Source: Desulfuromonadaceae bacterium
Lineage (GTDB): Bacteria; Desulfobacterota; Desulfuromonadia; Desulfuromonadales; UBA2294
DNA: 52,591 nt
Assembly: GCA_024636225.1 (NCBI GenBank)
Contig: JAGXHN010000033.1
Span: forward strand, 1 to 52,591
Direction: 5' to 3'
Part shown: positions 1 through 8,459 of the stretch, piece after piece
Position numbering within the stretch: the stretch's first letter is position 1
How the letters are laid out: every line of letters begins with the position of its first letter
Translations under genes and position numbers: made by a program
Notes under the pieces: generated by a model
What the model was told of the DNA's origin: nothing
The model's database searches: none
Seen by the model: the letters and a program-made list of their open reading frames with translations, nothing else

Positions 1-1867
1 CTTTGAGACTCGGCGGAACGTTGGAGAGGGAGTCTTCGGCAATGGTGAAAAGAATCGGGATCACTGCAAACCCCATGGCAAAAGCGATAATAATGCAGTT
101 GCGCGGATCGTAGCGAGTCCCCATTTCCATGAATAACCACTGCTTGAGATTCCCGGCAAAAAGCAGGTTTTCCACCCCCGGTCCCAGGGTGGCGGCGATG
201 GCGACCGCCATGATAATCACCGGCGCGATCGCCAGAAATTCGAAACCGCGTTCCACTCTTTTCAGCGGCTCAAATTTGCGCGCCCCCTGCCAGAACAGAA
301 TGCTGAGCATCAACGCTGCCGGGACCAGAATCAGAGAGAGGAACAGGGAACCGAGGGACCGTTCGATCAATGGAGCGAGCCAGAGAGCCGCAAGAAAACC
401 GATAATAACCGTCGGGATCGCTGCCATCACCTCAACGGCAGGCTTGATCACCCCGCGCAGGCGCGGCCGGGCAAACTGACTGGTATAGATGGCGCCAAAG
501 ATTGCCAGCGGCACAGCAAACAACATGGCGTAAAAGGTCCCTTTTAAAGTCCCGAAAATCAACGGTGTTAGACTCATTTTCGGCTCGTAATCGTCGCTGG
601 CCGAAGAAGATTGCCAGGCGTAGACCGGTTCCGGATAATTTTCATACCAGACTTTGCCGAAGAGAGTCCCGAAACTCACTTCCGGGTGCGGGATCTCCAG
701 CTTCCAGCTGAGCAGAGTGTTCTCTTCGGTCAGGGCAATCAGCGCGTTGCCACGGGTATTCAAGGCGAATCTGGCGATTTTTCCCGGCGGGCTTAGCTGC
801 AACAAAAAGCGCTCGCTGGTCATATGATCGAGTCGCAATCCGTCAGCCGACAGACTGAAAACGGTCTTGTCACGCGAAGATGGCGAAATCATCTCGATCC
901 GTTCATGATGACCGGAAAGCTCGTGAATACGGGTCAGAACCGGTTGCTGTTCCCCCTTGCGCACCGGGAACCAGGTCGTGACCCCGCCACGATCATCACC
1001 CACCGCCAGCGAAATATCACCAAACACCAGATTCAGTGCGGTGATCACTCGTTGATCTGCAAAAGCCTGAAGTTGATCAACCCGTTCTGGTGCGTCGATA
1101 TCGCTCAAATCCCAGCGGAGCAGTTCCCCACGATCGGTTCCGGCGTAAAGCTGGCGTCCATTACTGCTGAGAGTCAGCGCACTGATCTGGCCATTCACGG
1201 TTACATCGAGTTGATGCTGATTCTCAAAAACTTCTGCATCGCCCAGAAAATTTTCGGTCACTGCACGCTGATAGAGCTCCATTGTCCCCTCGGCAAGCAG
1301 ATCGACCCGGGTCTGACGCCCCTGTGCATCGATGCGAACCAGAGTCTGCACCGATCGCCCCGATTCCGGTGCGGCAATACTGGCCAGCCGTTCCAACTTG
1401 TAGACGATGCTGCGCTGATTGTCATTGTCAGCATCAAATACCGGAGTAAATCTGACTTGTTCGACGGTCACTGAGCCATCATCCCAGAGCAGAGCATGTT
1501 TCTGATGGCCGAAGCTCTCCACCGACAGCAACCGGGTCGCGGTGCCATCACTGGAAAACTGCTGCCGGGAGAGTTCGCGCCCCCCTTTGATGCTGAAGAA
1601 AACCAGCTCACCACGATCATCGAGGGTATAGCCGGTCTCCAGATATTCATCCATACCGATGGCCAGAATGTTCTGTCGTTCAACCGACTGCAGCTGCAGA
1701 CTGGAGTAGAGTTGCGCTGAAGGGGAGAAGAAGAGCGGCAGGGAGACCTTGGCAATCAAGACCAGAATAAAGATAACGCTGAAGATAATCATCATTCCGC
1801 CAGCGGTAATCAACCAGCGGGCGAGACGATCATTGCGTTTAATTTTTTTAAGAAAGGCTGGATTCAT
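1..1867 (-). CDS. pstC: Phosphate ABC transporter permease PstC, long form (3' end cut by window edge)
   Basis: Inner-membrane permease subunit of the Pst phosphate importer, working with PstS, PstA and PstB. The ATG is at 1867 and the frame is open to the window edge (622 codons seen). Residues about 18-43 form one membrane helix. Residues about 50-410 are a large soluble insert rich in short repeats of the type 'YAGTDRGELLRWDL' and 'GDDRGGVTTWFPV', which look like WD40/beta-propeller blades. The permease core begins near residue 425 ('LIFGTLKGTFYAMLFAVPLA') and includes 'AAIPTVIIGFLAALWLAP', typical of PstC. E. coli PstC is about 320 aa; long forms are known in other proteobacteria. It lies 99 nt after pstS on the same strand. 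The C-terminal end and pstA/pstB would lie beyond base 1. Confidence 0.88.
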   Translation of the reverse strand, partial: MNPAFLKKIKRNDRLARWLITAGGMMIIFSVIFILVLIAKVSLPLFFSPSAQLYSSLQLQSVERQNILAIGMDEYLETGYTLDDRGELVFFSIKGGRELSRQQFSSDGTATRLLSVESFGHQKHALLWDDGSVTVEQVRFTPVFDADNDNQRSIVYKLERLASIAAPESGRSVQTLVRIDAQGRQTRVDLLAEGTMELYQRAVTENFLGDAEVFENQHQLDVTVNGQISALTLSSNGRQLYAGTDRGELLRWDLSDIDAPERVDQLQAFADQRVITALNLVFGDISLAVGDDRGGVTTWFPVRKGEQQPVLTRIHELSGHHERIEMISPSSRDKTVFSLSADGLRLDHMTSERFLLQLSPPGKIARFALNTRGNALIALTEENTLLSWKLEIPHPEVSFGTLFGKVWYENYPEPVYAWQSSSASDDYEPKMSLTPLIFGTLKGTFYAMLFAVPLAIFGAIYTSQFARPRLRGVIKPAVEVMAAIPTVIIGFLAALWLAPLIERSLGSLFLSLILVPAALMLSILFWQGARKFEPLKRVERGFEFLAIAPVIIMAVAIAATLGPGVENLLFAGNLKQWLFMEMGTRYDPRNCIIIAFAMGFAVIPILFTIAEDSLSNVPPSLK

Positions 1868-1903
1868 AAATCCTCGACACATAACATCTTAAATACAGAA
1901 ACA

Positions 1904-1932
1904 GGCTCTGCCCCCAAAAGGAGGGCAGAGCC
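1904..1932 (-). terminator. Intergenic hairpin between pstS and pstC
   Basis: Perfect 10-bp inverted repeat (GGCTCTGCCC and GGGCAGAGCC) with a 9-nt loop in the 99-nt gap after pstS. The following minus-strand sequence is only moderately T-rich. It is more likely a partial terminator or 3' mRNA stabiliser, which would let pstS be made in excess over pstC, as is common for binding-protein operons. Confidence 0.55.
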
Positions 1933-1966
1933 GTTCATTCTCTATAATTTTGACCAGCCGGTCAAC

Positions 1967-2950
1967 TTAATCAAGCAGTCCCAACTGTTTTTTAGCAACC
2001 TCAGCAGTCAGCGGCAGGTAACCATCTTTCACCACGATCTCCTGTCCTTCTTTCGACAGTGCATACTTCAAGAACTCTTTGACCAGAGTCGGCAGCGGCC
2101 GGTTCGGCTCTTTGGCAACGTAGATATAAAGGAGACGACCGAGGGGATAGCTGCCGTTCAAGACATTCTCGTAGCTCGGCTCATACTGCTTGTCGCCATC
2201 CTTCTTACTGAGGGCGATCGCTTTGACCCCGGAAGTTTTGTAGCCGATACCGGAGTAGCCGACCCCTGCTTTATCTTCCGTCACACCAAGAACCACCGAA
2301 GCGCTCCCGGGCTGCTCCTTGACCGTATCCTTGTAATCTCCTTTGAAGAGCGCTTTCTCTTTAAAGTAGCCGTAGGTTCCGGACGCGGAGTTACGTCCGT
2401 AAAGACTGATCGGCTTATTCGCCCACTCACCGGTGAGGCCGAGTTCCCCCCAGGTCGTGATGTCACGCGCTTCGCCCCCTTTACGGTTTTTCGAAAAGAT
2501 CGCATCGACCTGCTGCAAAGAGAGTCCGGTAATCGGATTATCCTTATTGATAAAGACCGCCAGGGAATCGAGCGCGACACCGATCGCGGTCGGCTTGTAA
2601 CCGAATTTCGCCTCAAACGCCTGACTCTCTTTATCTTTCATCTTCCGCGACATCGGTCCGAGTTGACTGGTCCCCTCGATCAAAGCCGGAGGAGCGGTAC
2701 TCGACCCCTTCCCTTCGATCTGAATATTGACATTCGGATATTTTTTACGGAATCCTTCGGCCCAGAACGTGAGCAGATTGTTCAGGGTGTCAGATCCAAC
2801 ACTGTTCAGGTTACCGGCGACTCCCTGAACCTTGATGTAATCGCTGAGGTTGACATCAACCTTGATCGGAGCGGCGCAAACGCTGCTGACGGTCAGCATC
2901 AGGGTCAACAGAACCAGACTCATTTTTTTAAACGTTAATAACTTGCTCAT
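1967..2950 (-). CDS. pstS: Phosphate-binding periplasmic protein PstS
   Basis: Periplasmic phosphate receptor delivering phosphate to the PstCAB importer. The 327-aa protein starts with a signal peptide (residues 1-26, ending '...VSSVCAAP'). The mature part has the PstS-family phosphate-binding signatures '[16 protein letters not shown]' near residue 52, '[14 protein letters not shown]' near residue 80 and '[13 protein letters not shown]' near residue 183. The start is supported by AAGGAG about 9 nt upstream. A Pho-box-like repeat lies about 60 nt upstream and a hairpin separates it from pstC, so it is the first gene of a phosphate-regulated unit. The phoB-phoR pair elsewhere in the window is its likely regulator. 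Confidence 0.95.
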   Translation of the reverse strand: MSKLLTFKKMSLVLLTLMLTVSSVCAAPIKVDVNLSDYIKVQGVAGNLNSVGSDTLNNLLTFWAEGFRKKYPNVNIQIEGKGSSTAPPALIEGTSQLGPMSRKMKDKESQAFEAKFGYKPTAIGVALDSLAVFINKDNPITGLSLQQVDAIFSKNRKGGEARDITTWGELGLTGEWANKPISLYGRNSASGTYGYFKEKALFKGDYKDTVKEQPGSASVVLGVTEDKAGVGYSGIGYKTSGVKAIALSKKDGDKQYEPSYENVLNGSYPLGRLLYIYVAKEPNRPLPTLVKEFLKYALSKEGQEIVVKDGYLPLTAEVAKKQLGLLD

Positions 2951-3010
2951 CTCTTTGCATCTCCTTGTTTGTTTTTTCGTTCGTTTATGGAACAGAAGAA
3001 TGAACCCGGA

Positions 3011-3028
3011 TTGTTAGGAAAATGTTAG
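3011..3028 (-). promoter_or_regulatory. Candidate Pho box upstream of pstS
   Basis: On the minus strand the sequence reads CTAACAT-TTTC-CTAACAA: two 7-mers spaced by 4 nt, the 7-4-7 layout of a PhoB site (consensus CTGTCAT-N4-CTGTCAT). It sits about 60 nt upstream of the pstS ATG, where an activator replacing the -35 element would bind. No good -35 is seen there, as expected for a PhoB-activated promoter. Match to consensus is partial. Confidence 0.5.
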
Positions 3029-3073
3029 TGGCAAGTGAGAAGTTTACTAAATCAAGACTATTTGGATTTTATC

Positions 3074-3574
3074 TTACCACTTTAAAAGGTTGTGTCTGTT
3101 CGTCAGCAAAAGAATAACAAGACAACTCCCCCCCCACAACAGGGGCGCTGTCAGCATCCATGCTGCAATGGCCTGCAAATTGGCCTGCCAGAACCTGTGC
3201 CCAACCTCCAGGGGCGCCGTTTGTAGCATTGTGATCAGCGTCGTTAAATCTTCCGGCAATAATTGAGAGGAGAAGAGAAAGCTTCCCAATCTGAAATAGG
3301 GGATAAAAAGCAAAAACTGCAAAGGATAGACCAGATAGTTAGCCAATTGCACGGCAACCTGGTTCAACCTGAAAAGGGCGGCAAAAAAGAGACAGAGCAG
3401 ACTCGCCCCCCAGACACTTGGGATGACACCCAGAGTGATGCCGAGCGCCAAGGCAAAAGATAGACGGCTCGGTGTTACACCTAAACGTAACTGAGCCGCC
3501 AAAATATTTTTAAGACGCAAAGGCAGGGTCTCTGCTTTCTGATCTTTGGGTTCAGATCCGATCATGATAAACAT
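3074..3574 (-). CDS. DUF2062 membrane protein
   Basis: Membrane protein of about 166 aa. The core 'LGVTPSRLSFALALGITLGVIPSVWG' near residue 35 and 'NQVAVQLANYLVYPLQFLL' near residue 74 are typical of DUF2062, a family of unknown biochemistry often beside glycosyltransferases or lipid enzymes. Three hydrophobic segments are visible. The longest frame opens at 3715 but its first 47 residues overlap the upstream gene in another frame and look unlike protein, so I place the start at 3574 (or ATG at 3565); neither has a clear ribosome site. The start overlaps the 3' end of the Lgt-like gene by 23 nt, implying translational coupling as the last gene of a four-gene operon. Confidence 0.75.
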   Translation of the reverse strand: MFIMIGSEPKDQKAETLPLRLKNILAAQLRLGVTPSRLSFALALGITLGVIPSVWGASLLCLFFAALFRLNQVAVQLANYLVYPLQFLLFIPYFRLGSFLFSSQLLPEDLTTLITMLQTAPLEVGHRFWQANLQAIAAWMLTAPLLWGGSCLVILLLTNRHNLLKW

Positions 3575-4592
3575 GAAAACTGAGGTTCGCACCCGTAACC
3601 GTGCTACGACCGGTATAGATGAATAGCAGAGCCCAGACCACCTGTAAAAAAAGGAGTGTCCCCGGGTGCCAAAAATATTGAAAACCGAGTTGCAGCTGCA
3701 TCGGTCCTGAAACATCCCCGCAGAAATTGACCGCAGTCAGAATCGCATAGGGGATTGCCGTCATCCCCATGAGCTGATAAACCGATATTCTTCTTTCGCC
3801 GCGATAATCGGCACGCAGCGTTTCGGAGAGGACCCGCCACCCCTGGGTGACCAGAATCATCAGAGCGTAAACAGTCCCGGTCTCCCCTTGCAGATACATG
3901 TAGATCCCGACCAGACCAGTTCCGACAAAAAGAATTGCCGTGATCGCCTGGACAGGAAACGTCGGCTCCCCTTCGAGATCGCTGGCGTAAGAGATTTTGC
4001 GGGTCTCTCCAAAAAAAGTGAAGTTGAGATCCTTAAAATGTCGACGAACCCGGGCGCTATATTGGTTAAGGGGTTTACCGTAGCAGCAGCCGAAACTGAT
4101 ACAGGCCAGCCGACCCACCCCTTCGCCGAAGGCATAAGCGATACTGATTGCCGCCAGAGTTGAGCAGACCGGAAGCTGATAAGCAGTCCAGTTATTGATC
4201 AACAGAATTAGCCCGGGGGCGACAACAATCCCGACAAAGACGGCGCCACCTACCGTAAAGGTATGGGCTTTCCCTTCTACGATGCGCGCCACCAGTCGCG
4301 AAGCCGGAATACAGACGCCAAGAAGCAGCAATGCGAGAAACACCACCCCCGACAAAGGGACGGACGCGGCACCGAGCAGGACAATCAGTATCGACAAGGC
4401 AATCAGATAGGCGTTGGCGGTCAACAGGCCGTACCAGGTCAGGTTCGCCCCTTGCCACTGACCGTTACCCAGGGGCCGAATCGGCAAGGTTGCCAGAATC
4501 TGCCACCCTTCGCGCGGCAAGATGCGAAAACCGAAAAACAACATAATAGTGCTGGCGATCAACAAAAACAGGATAAACCATTCATTTAGCAT
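3552..4592 (-). CDS. Lgt-like (prolipoprotein diacylglyceryl transferase family) membrane protein, atypical
   Basis: Polytopic membrane protein of 346 aa resembling the Lgt fold. The region 'VGRLACISFGCCYGKPL' (about residues 158-174) corresponds to the Lgt 'RxGNFxxGxxxG' motif, and 'TFPVQAITAILFVGTGLV' to the C-terminal 'P.QLYE' helix. In true Lgt a His precedes the paired glycines of the HGG motif; here the matching stretch reads 'TVGGAVFVG', so the conserved His103 equivalent looks absent. Function may therefore differ from lipoprotein maturation. The ATG overlaps the upstream phosphatidylserine decarboxylase by 7 nt and has AGAGGA 7 nt upstream. Family placement is moderately sure, the reaction is not. 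Confidence 0.7.
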   Translation of the reverse strand: MLNEWFILFLLIASTIMLFFGFRILPREGWQILATLPIRPLGNGQWQGANLTWYGLLTANAYLIALSILIVLLGAASVPLSGVVFLALLLLGVCIPASRLVARIVEGKAHTFTVGGAVFVGIVVAPGLILLINNWTAYQLPVCSTLAAISIAYAFGEGVGRLACISFGCCYGKPLNQYSARVRRHFKDLNFTFFGETRKISYASDLEGEPTFPVQAITAILFVGTGLVGIYMYLQGETGTVYALMILVTQGWRVLSETLRADYRGERRISVYQLMGMTAIPYAILTAVNFCGDVSGPMQLQLGFQYFWHPGTLLFLQVVWALLFIYTGRSTVTGANLSFHVYHDRI

Positions 4593-5632
4593 TCTGAATC
4601 CTCTTTCTGGTCTTCAATAGGGTGTTGTTTGACCGGTGTAGCCAGCAGAGATCGCACTTGAATATCGGTCTCAACCAACGGCTTGCGGAATCCGGCATTG
4701 AATCGACTTTTCACATCCTGACGCAGACGATTAGCCAGCAGGTCAGCCGCAAAATTGATCCGCTTCGGCTCAAAGAGCAGGACATCGGTACTACTGCCCG
4801 GTTTATAGAGACTTTTAGGGCACCCCTTCTCGACAAACATGCCGATTTTCATCGGCTGCGGATCGCCATAACGCTCGCTGCTGTAGCACTGTTCAATCCC
4901 GCCGATCATCAAAGCGACGATCTCTAACATCGCCACCTTGCCGACACCCGAACCGTCCTCAACATCGGTGTCTATAATTGTAACGACCCGCCGATTTTTC
5001 GAAAAAGGGGTAGCCTCGGCCACGATTGCTTGCGGATTACAAGAGTGATAGCTGCCGTCAATCTCGTAACAATCGACGATTCGACCGGCGACCGGGGTGT
5101 GATTATAGTGATATTTATCCGGAGTCAGTCGAAAGAGCGCGAAATCGCCAGTACGAAAACAGTCGAGCCATTTTGGTTTATCCCGACCCAGAAGTTCCTC
5201 GAAGTTGAAGAACTTCCCCTTGATTTCCAGACTCGGCACTTCATCCAGTGAGCCGACGATAACGCGCGCATCGGCCGGCGAGACAATCGCCTGACTCTCC
5301 TCAGGCATCGGCCGATAAACCCAATAACAAATTTTGCGCTCGAACACCTTGCGCGCGGTGTTCAGAACTTCAGGCGGGTCGAGACATTCTTGTGGATCGA
5401 TTCCAGATTCCCGAATAAAGCGACTATTACCATTAACCTTGGTCGACAGAACCAGATCATATTTAAAAAAACCGAGCAGTTTCGAACTGCGGCGGACGGT
5501 GAGCAGGTGAAAGAGTTGCGGGGCTTTTTCGCGCAGAGGGTGATAGAGCCAGCGAATGATGCGATCGCCGAACAGCACTTCATCACAGACCTTACCGCTA
5601 GATCGCTCTATGTACTGGTGTGTCAGTTCCAT
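4586..5632 (-). CDS. psd: Phosphatidylserine decarboxylase
   Basis: Converts phosphatidylserine to phosphatidylethanolamine at the membrane. The 348-aa protein has the family signatures 'VSPADARVIVG' near residue 115, 'FRLTPDKYHYNHTPVAG' near residue 167 and the C-terminal self-processing site 'KPGSSTDVLLFEP' near residue 280. Cleavage before the Ser of GSS would create the pyruvoyl group. The frame opens at 5650, but ATG at 5632 has GAGGGAG just upstream and is preferred. It overlaps the 813-aa gene by 35 nt upstream and the Lgt-like gene by 7 nt downstream, so all are likely translated from one message. No pssA is in view. Confidence 0.88.
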   Translation of the reverse strand: MELTHQYIERSSGKVCDEVLFGDRIIRWLYHPLREKAPQLFHLLTVRRSSKLLGFFKYDLVLSTKVNGNSRFIRESGIDPQECLDPPEVLNTARKVFERKICYWVYRPMPEESQAIVSPADARVIVGSLDEVPSLEIKGKFFNFEELLGRDKPKWLDCFRTGDFALFRLTPDKYHYNHTPVAGRIVDCYEIDGSYHSCNPQAIVAEATPFSKNRRVVTIIDTDVEDGSGVGKVAMLEIVALMIGGIEQCYSSERYGDPQPMKIGMFVEKGCPKSLYKPGSSTDVLLFEPKRINFAADLLANRLRQDVKSRFNAGFRKPLVETDIQVRSLLATPVKQHPIEDQKEDSEC

Positions 5633-8039
5633 ATTCTCCCTCTTGTGCATTATGACGATTCAACAGTCGATCACGCTGCTCACTCAGGAGCATCAGATTA
5701 AGTAATCGAATTAGCGGTTGAAGGCCGAGGTTGTCACCGAGTAAATCAGACTCGATGCTATCCAAAAAACTCTGACTGCTGCGACCTGTCATGATTTCAC
5801 CCATCTTCGCCCGCAGATCCTGATCACTCGGTTTGGAGCTACTCTCCAACAGACTCAGGTCCTCTTTCAGCAGGTTCAGAGACTGCTCCATATGTTGTCG
5901 TCGCTGCTTTTCACGATAATGCTTCTCTGCCGCTCGATTGAACGCTCCGGCCTCACTTTTCAGCGGGTTGCCGATCCCAATTTCTTTAATCAGCCGACCG
6001 GCCGCCGAATACTCTTGCGGCTCTGCAAGTCGCCAGCTCAGGTCGTCGAGCAGCGTCGTAAAACCGAACATCTCGATCAGGTCAGCCGCATCCTCTTGCA
6101 GCACCTTGATGAGAGCCCGGCAATAATCGTGTTGATAAACACGCAGATAGTTCGGATAACGGTGACTGGTCCGGCTCCGTTCTGTTTTCTGTAAAATTTT
6201 GAGCAGAAAGAGATTAGGCGTATTGCGTTGGACATAAAAGGTCGGAATGCCGATCGACATGCCAAAAAATATCTGGCGCCGTTCACTTTCAACAAAAGGG
6301 GTGTCGGGAATATGCCAGTGCCCAACCTGGCCGCTGGCCATATATTTATAAGCCAGAGCAGTGAGCAACGCCTGTAAATTGGTCGCCCCGGCGAGATCCT
6401 GATCCAGGTCCGGGAACAGACTGTAATGACGCCCCTCCATCCCGCTGAAGCCGATGGTGTTAAACTCACGTAATTTAAAAAACTGATAGAGAGACATCTG
6501 TCGATCGAAGATCCCCATCTCGGTCAGATCCTCTTTAAGGAGATTCTGATTGCCGAGTACACCGTTGTAGGCAGGACTCTGTTCGGTACTCAAGAAGGAG
6601 ACAGGGTAGTCAATCAGACGGAAATCAGGCACCAGATCACCGCGAAGACCAAAGACACGACTTAACAAGCGATCGATCCAAAGGGGGCCAAAAGGGGTTA
6701 GAGCGTGACCGAAAACCGAGAGACTCGCCTTCTTCTTCCAGCGTCGCCACAACATGCGTAAATGCGTATAATCGAGTTCATGCGGCAGGAAACCGAGAGC
6801 TCGCTCCGGGTGGAACTCGCCAAACTCCAGACGGTAAGGGGCGGCACTGTAGGTGGTGACGAACAGCGGCAGGAAATGTTCCATGATTTTGCTCGACAGA
6901 TCCCCCATATGTTTTTCATGCACAGCACCAAAACCGCCCCCGGCACGGCAGGCAGCAGTCAAACGCTGGCTGCCGAGACTGATATGCACGCCGTTGTTGG
7001 CCAGGCTGGTATTGGAAACATTCGGAAGCACCACCAGATTATTACTGATGATCCCCGCCTCTCGTAGTTTTGCCACCCCGTTGAGCTGACTGCGGCTCAG
7101 GACCTGGTGACACAGATGCATGTAGCGATGTTTTTCTTCCCCTTGATTCCAGCCGGAGAGACAAGGACTCATAAAGAGATGACGATAAAAACCGTCGGGA
7201 ATCATCTCATTCAACTGTTTTTGTCGTAACGGCGGGTGTGGCGCAAAATAGACCATTGCCTCCTGCCCCCGCTCGATCAAACCGAACTGCAGGTTGGCAT
7301 AACGGACCAGAAGCTGGGTAAAAAGAAAACGCTTTGCGGTCTCGCGTGCCAAACCACCTCCCATTCCGGTAGAGGGGGAGAGGTTGGTGACATGGAAAGA
7401 GAACGTTTCGGGCGAACTGTTGTCGTTCAGATAATGATCAAGCAGGGATGCGCCGACCTGATTCAAGTCGGCCCCAGACAACAATTGATTCCCAAGCAGG
7501 TCGGCCAATGCCAGCTTAATCAGGTAACTGATCGGCACCCGGATAGACGGGTCACCTTTTGCGTCTGTAAACAGAAAACTTTCCACATCACTGCGCTGGC
7601 CATTTTGCGGTCGCTGTTTATCGGCCAACAGATCTTGCTCGAGAATTTTTTCGGCATGATAGGAGAGTCGGCGGCGGGAAAAACGGACCCAGCTATTTTC
7701 CCATACCTGATGCTCCGCCGCATGTATGAATTCATACAGTTCGTCCAGCAACCGTTGCGAGGTCTCTCCACTTTTGGTGCGTCGCTGCAAATTAGCGAAG
7801 TAGCGCGACTCCTGAATCATCAAGGGCAGGTCGACATCGCCGCGATTGCCGATAACTGTCGCCTGCAACTCCGTCTCGGACCCGGCGGTTATATCCTCAG
7901 CAGAGTAAGGGAGCTGATCGACCCTCAGGCTCTTTCCCAACCCGATCCCCAATGCAAAAAAGCAGCCTTCAAGGTCAACCGAAAGCGGTCTTGCGGATGG
8001 CGCGGTCAGAAGTTCATGTAAGCTGCCCGAGGTTTTCAA
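5598..8039 (-). CDS. Large protein of unknown function (813 aa)
   Basis: I do not recognise this protein. It has no signal peptide and no clear membrane helix, so it is probably cytosolic. Visible features are a Gly-rich 'STGMGGGLARETAKRF' stretch in the first third, 'GFGAVHEKHMGDLSSKI' in the middle, conserved-looking 'EFGEFHPERALGFLPHELD', and a charged, helical C-terminus (last about 130 residues) that may form coiled coil. The longest frame begins with TTG at 8069. I choose TTG at 8039 because AAGGAGG lies 5 nt upstream, a far stronger site. It leads a four-gene overlapping operon with phosphatidylserine decarboxylase, an Lgt-like protein and DUF2062, suggesting a role tied to membrane lipids. 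That role is inference only. Confidence 0.8.
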   Translation of the reverse strand: MKTSGSLHELLTAPSARPLSVDLEGCFFALGIGLGKSLRVDQLPYSAEDITAGSETELQATVIGNRGDVDLPLMIQESRYFANLQRRTKSGETSQRLLDELYEFIHAAEHQVWENSWVRFSRRRLSYHAEKILEQDLLADKQRPQNGQRSDVESFLFTDAKGDPSIRVPISYLIKLALADLLGNQLLSGADLNQVGASLLDHYLNDNSSPETFSFHVTNLSPSTGMGGGLARETAKRFLFTQLLVRYANLQFGLIERGQEAMVYFAPHPPLRQKQLNEMIPDGFYRHLFMSPCLSGWNQGEEKHRYMHLCHQVLSRSQLNGVAKLREAGIISNNLVVLPNVSNTSLANNGVHISLGSQRLTAACRAGGGFGAVHEKHMGDLSSKIMEHFLPLFVTTYSAAPYRLEFGEFHPERALGFLPHELDYTHLRMLWRRWKKKASLSVFGHALTPFGPLWIDRLLSRVFGLRGDLVPDFRLIDYPVSFLSTEQSPAYNGVLGNQNLLKEDLTEMGIFDRQMSLYQFFKLREFNTIGFSGMEGRHYSLFPDLDQDLAGATNLQALLTALAYKYMASGQVGHWHIPDTPFVESERRQIFFGMSIGIPTFYVQRNTPNLFLLKILQKTERSRTSHRYPNYLRVYQHDYCRALIKVLQEDAADLIEMFGFTTLLDDLSWRLAEPQEYSAAGRLIKEIGIGNPLKSEAGAFNRAAEKHYREKQRRQHMEQSLNLLKEDLSLLESSSKPSDQDLRAKMGEIMTGRSSQSFLDSIESDLLGDNLGLQPLIRLLNLMLLSEQRDRLLNRHNAQEGEYGTDTPVHRAI

Positions 8040-8259
8040 AAAAGCCTCCTTGTTTGACGGTTGCCTCAATATCGCGTGTCAATGTTTCTGTAGTGTTAAT
8101 TAATTGTCAGAATTTGGTGAAGATTCATAATTTATTAAAAAAACTTGAACGTGAAGCTTTCTGCAAAAATATCAAAATAATCGAAACGACACCCGATCTT
8201 AATCCTCTGCTCATAATCACCAGGTAGTTTTTTACTAAAAATTCAGGAGGAACAAATTT

Positions 8260-8391
8260 ATGCAAATTCTTATTTTTGTCGGGTATCTGATTCTCTTCGT
8301 CGCTTACGGAATCATCATTTACCGAGAGAGAAAAAATAAAGCCGACCAATTGGTCGAGGATATTCTACGTTCGAAAAACAAATACTCGTGA
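8260..8391 (+). CDS. 43-aa single-helix membrane peptide upstream of chemoreceptor
   Basis: Short reading frame of 43 codons with CAGGAGGAAC upstream of the ATG, a very good ribosome site. Residues 2-20 form one membrane helix ('ILIFVGYLILFVAYGIIIY') followed by a basic, helical tail (RERKNKADQL...). Its stop overlaps a GTG (8388) in the frame of the chemoreceptor, so the two may be cotranscribed and coupled. Below the usual size cut-off; family unknown. Confidence 0.6.
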   Translation: MQILIFVGYLILFVAYGIIIYRERKNKADQLVEDILRSKNKYS

Positions 8392-8459
8392 GCAAAGAAC
8401 TTAATGTGCCTTCCTTCCCGGTAAACCCGGCGCAAATATCTTTTCAAGGGGTTTTTAAC

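Noticed and set aside
824..1474. 216-codon plus-strand frame at the left end
   Set aside because: Antisense to pstC, whose continuous frame and domains are clear.
7236..8021. 261-codon plus-strand frame
   Set aside because: Antisense to the 813-aa gene, with irregular composition and no ribosome site.
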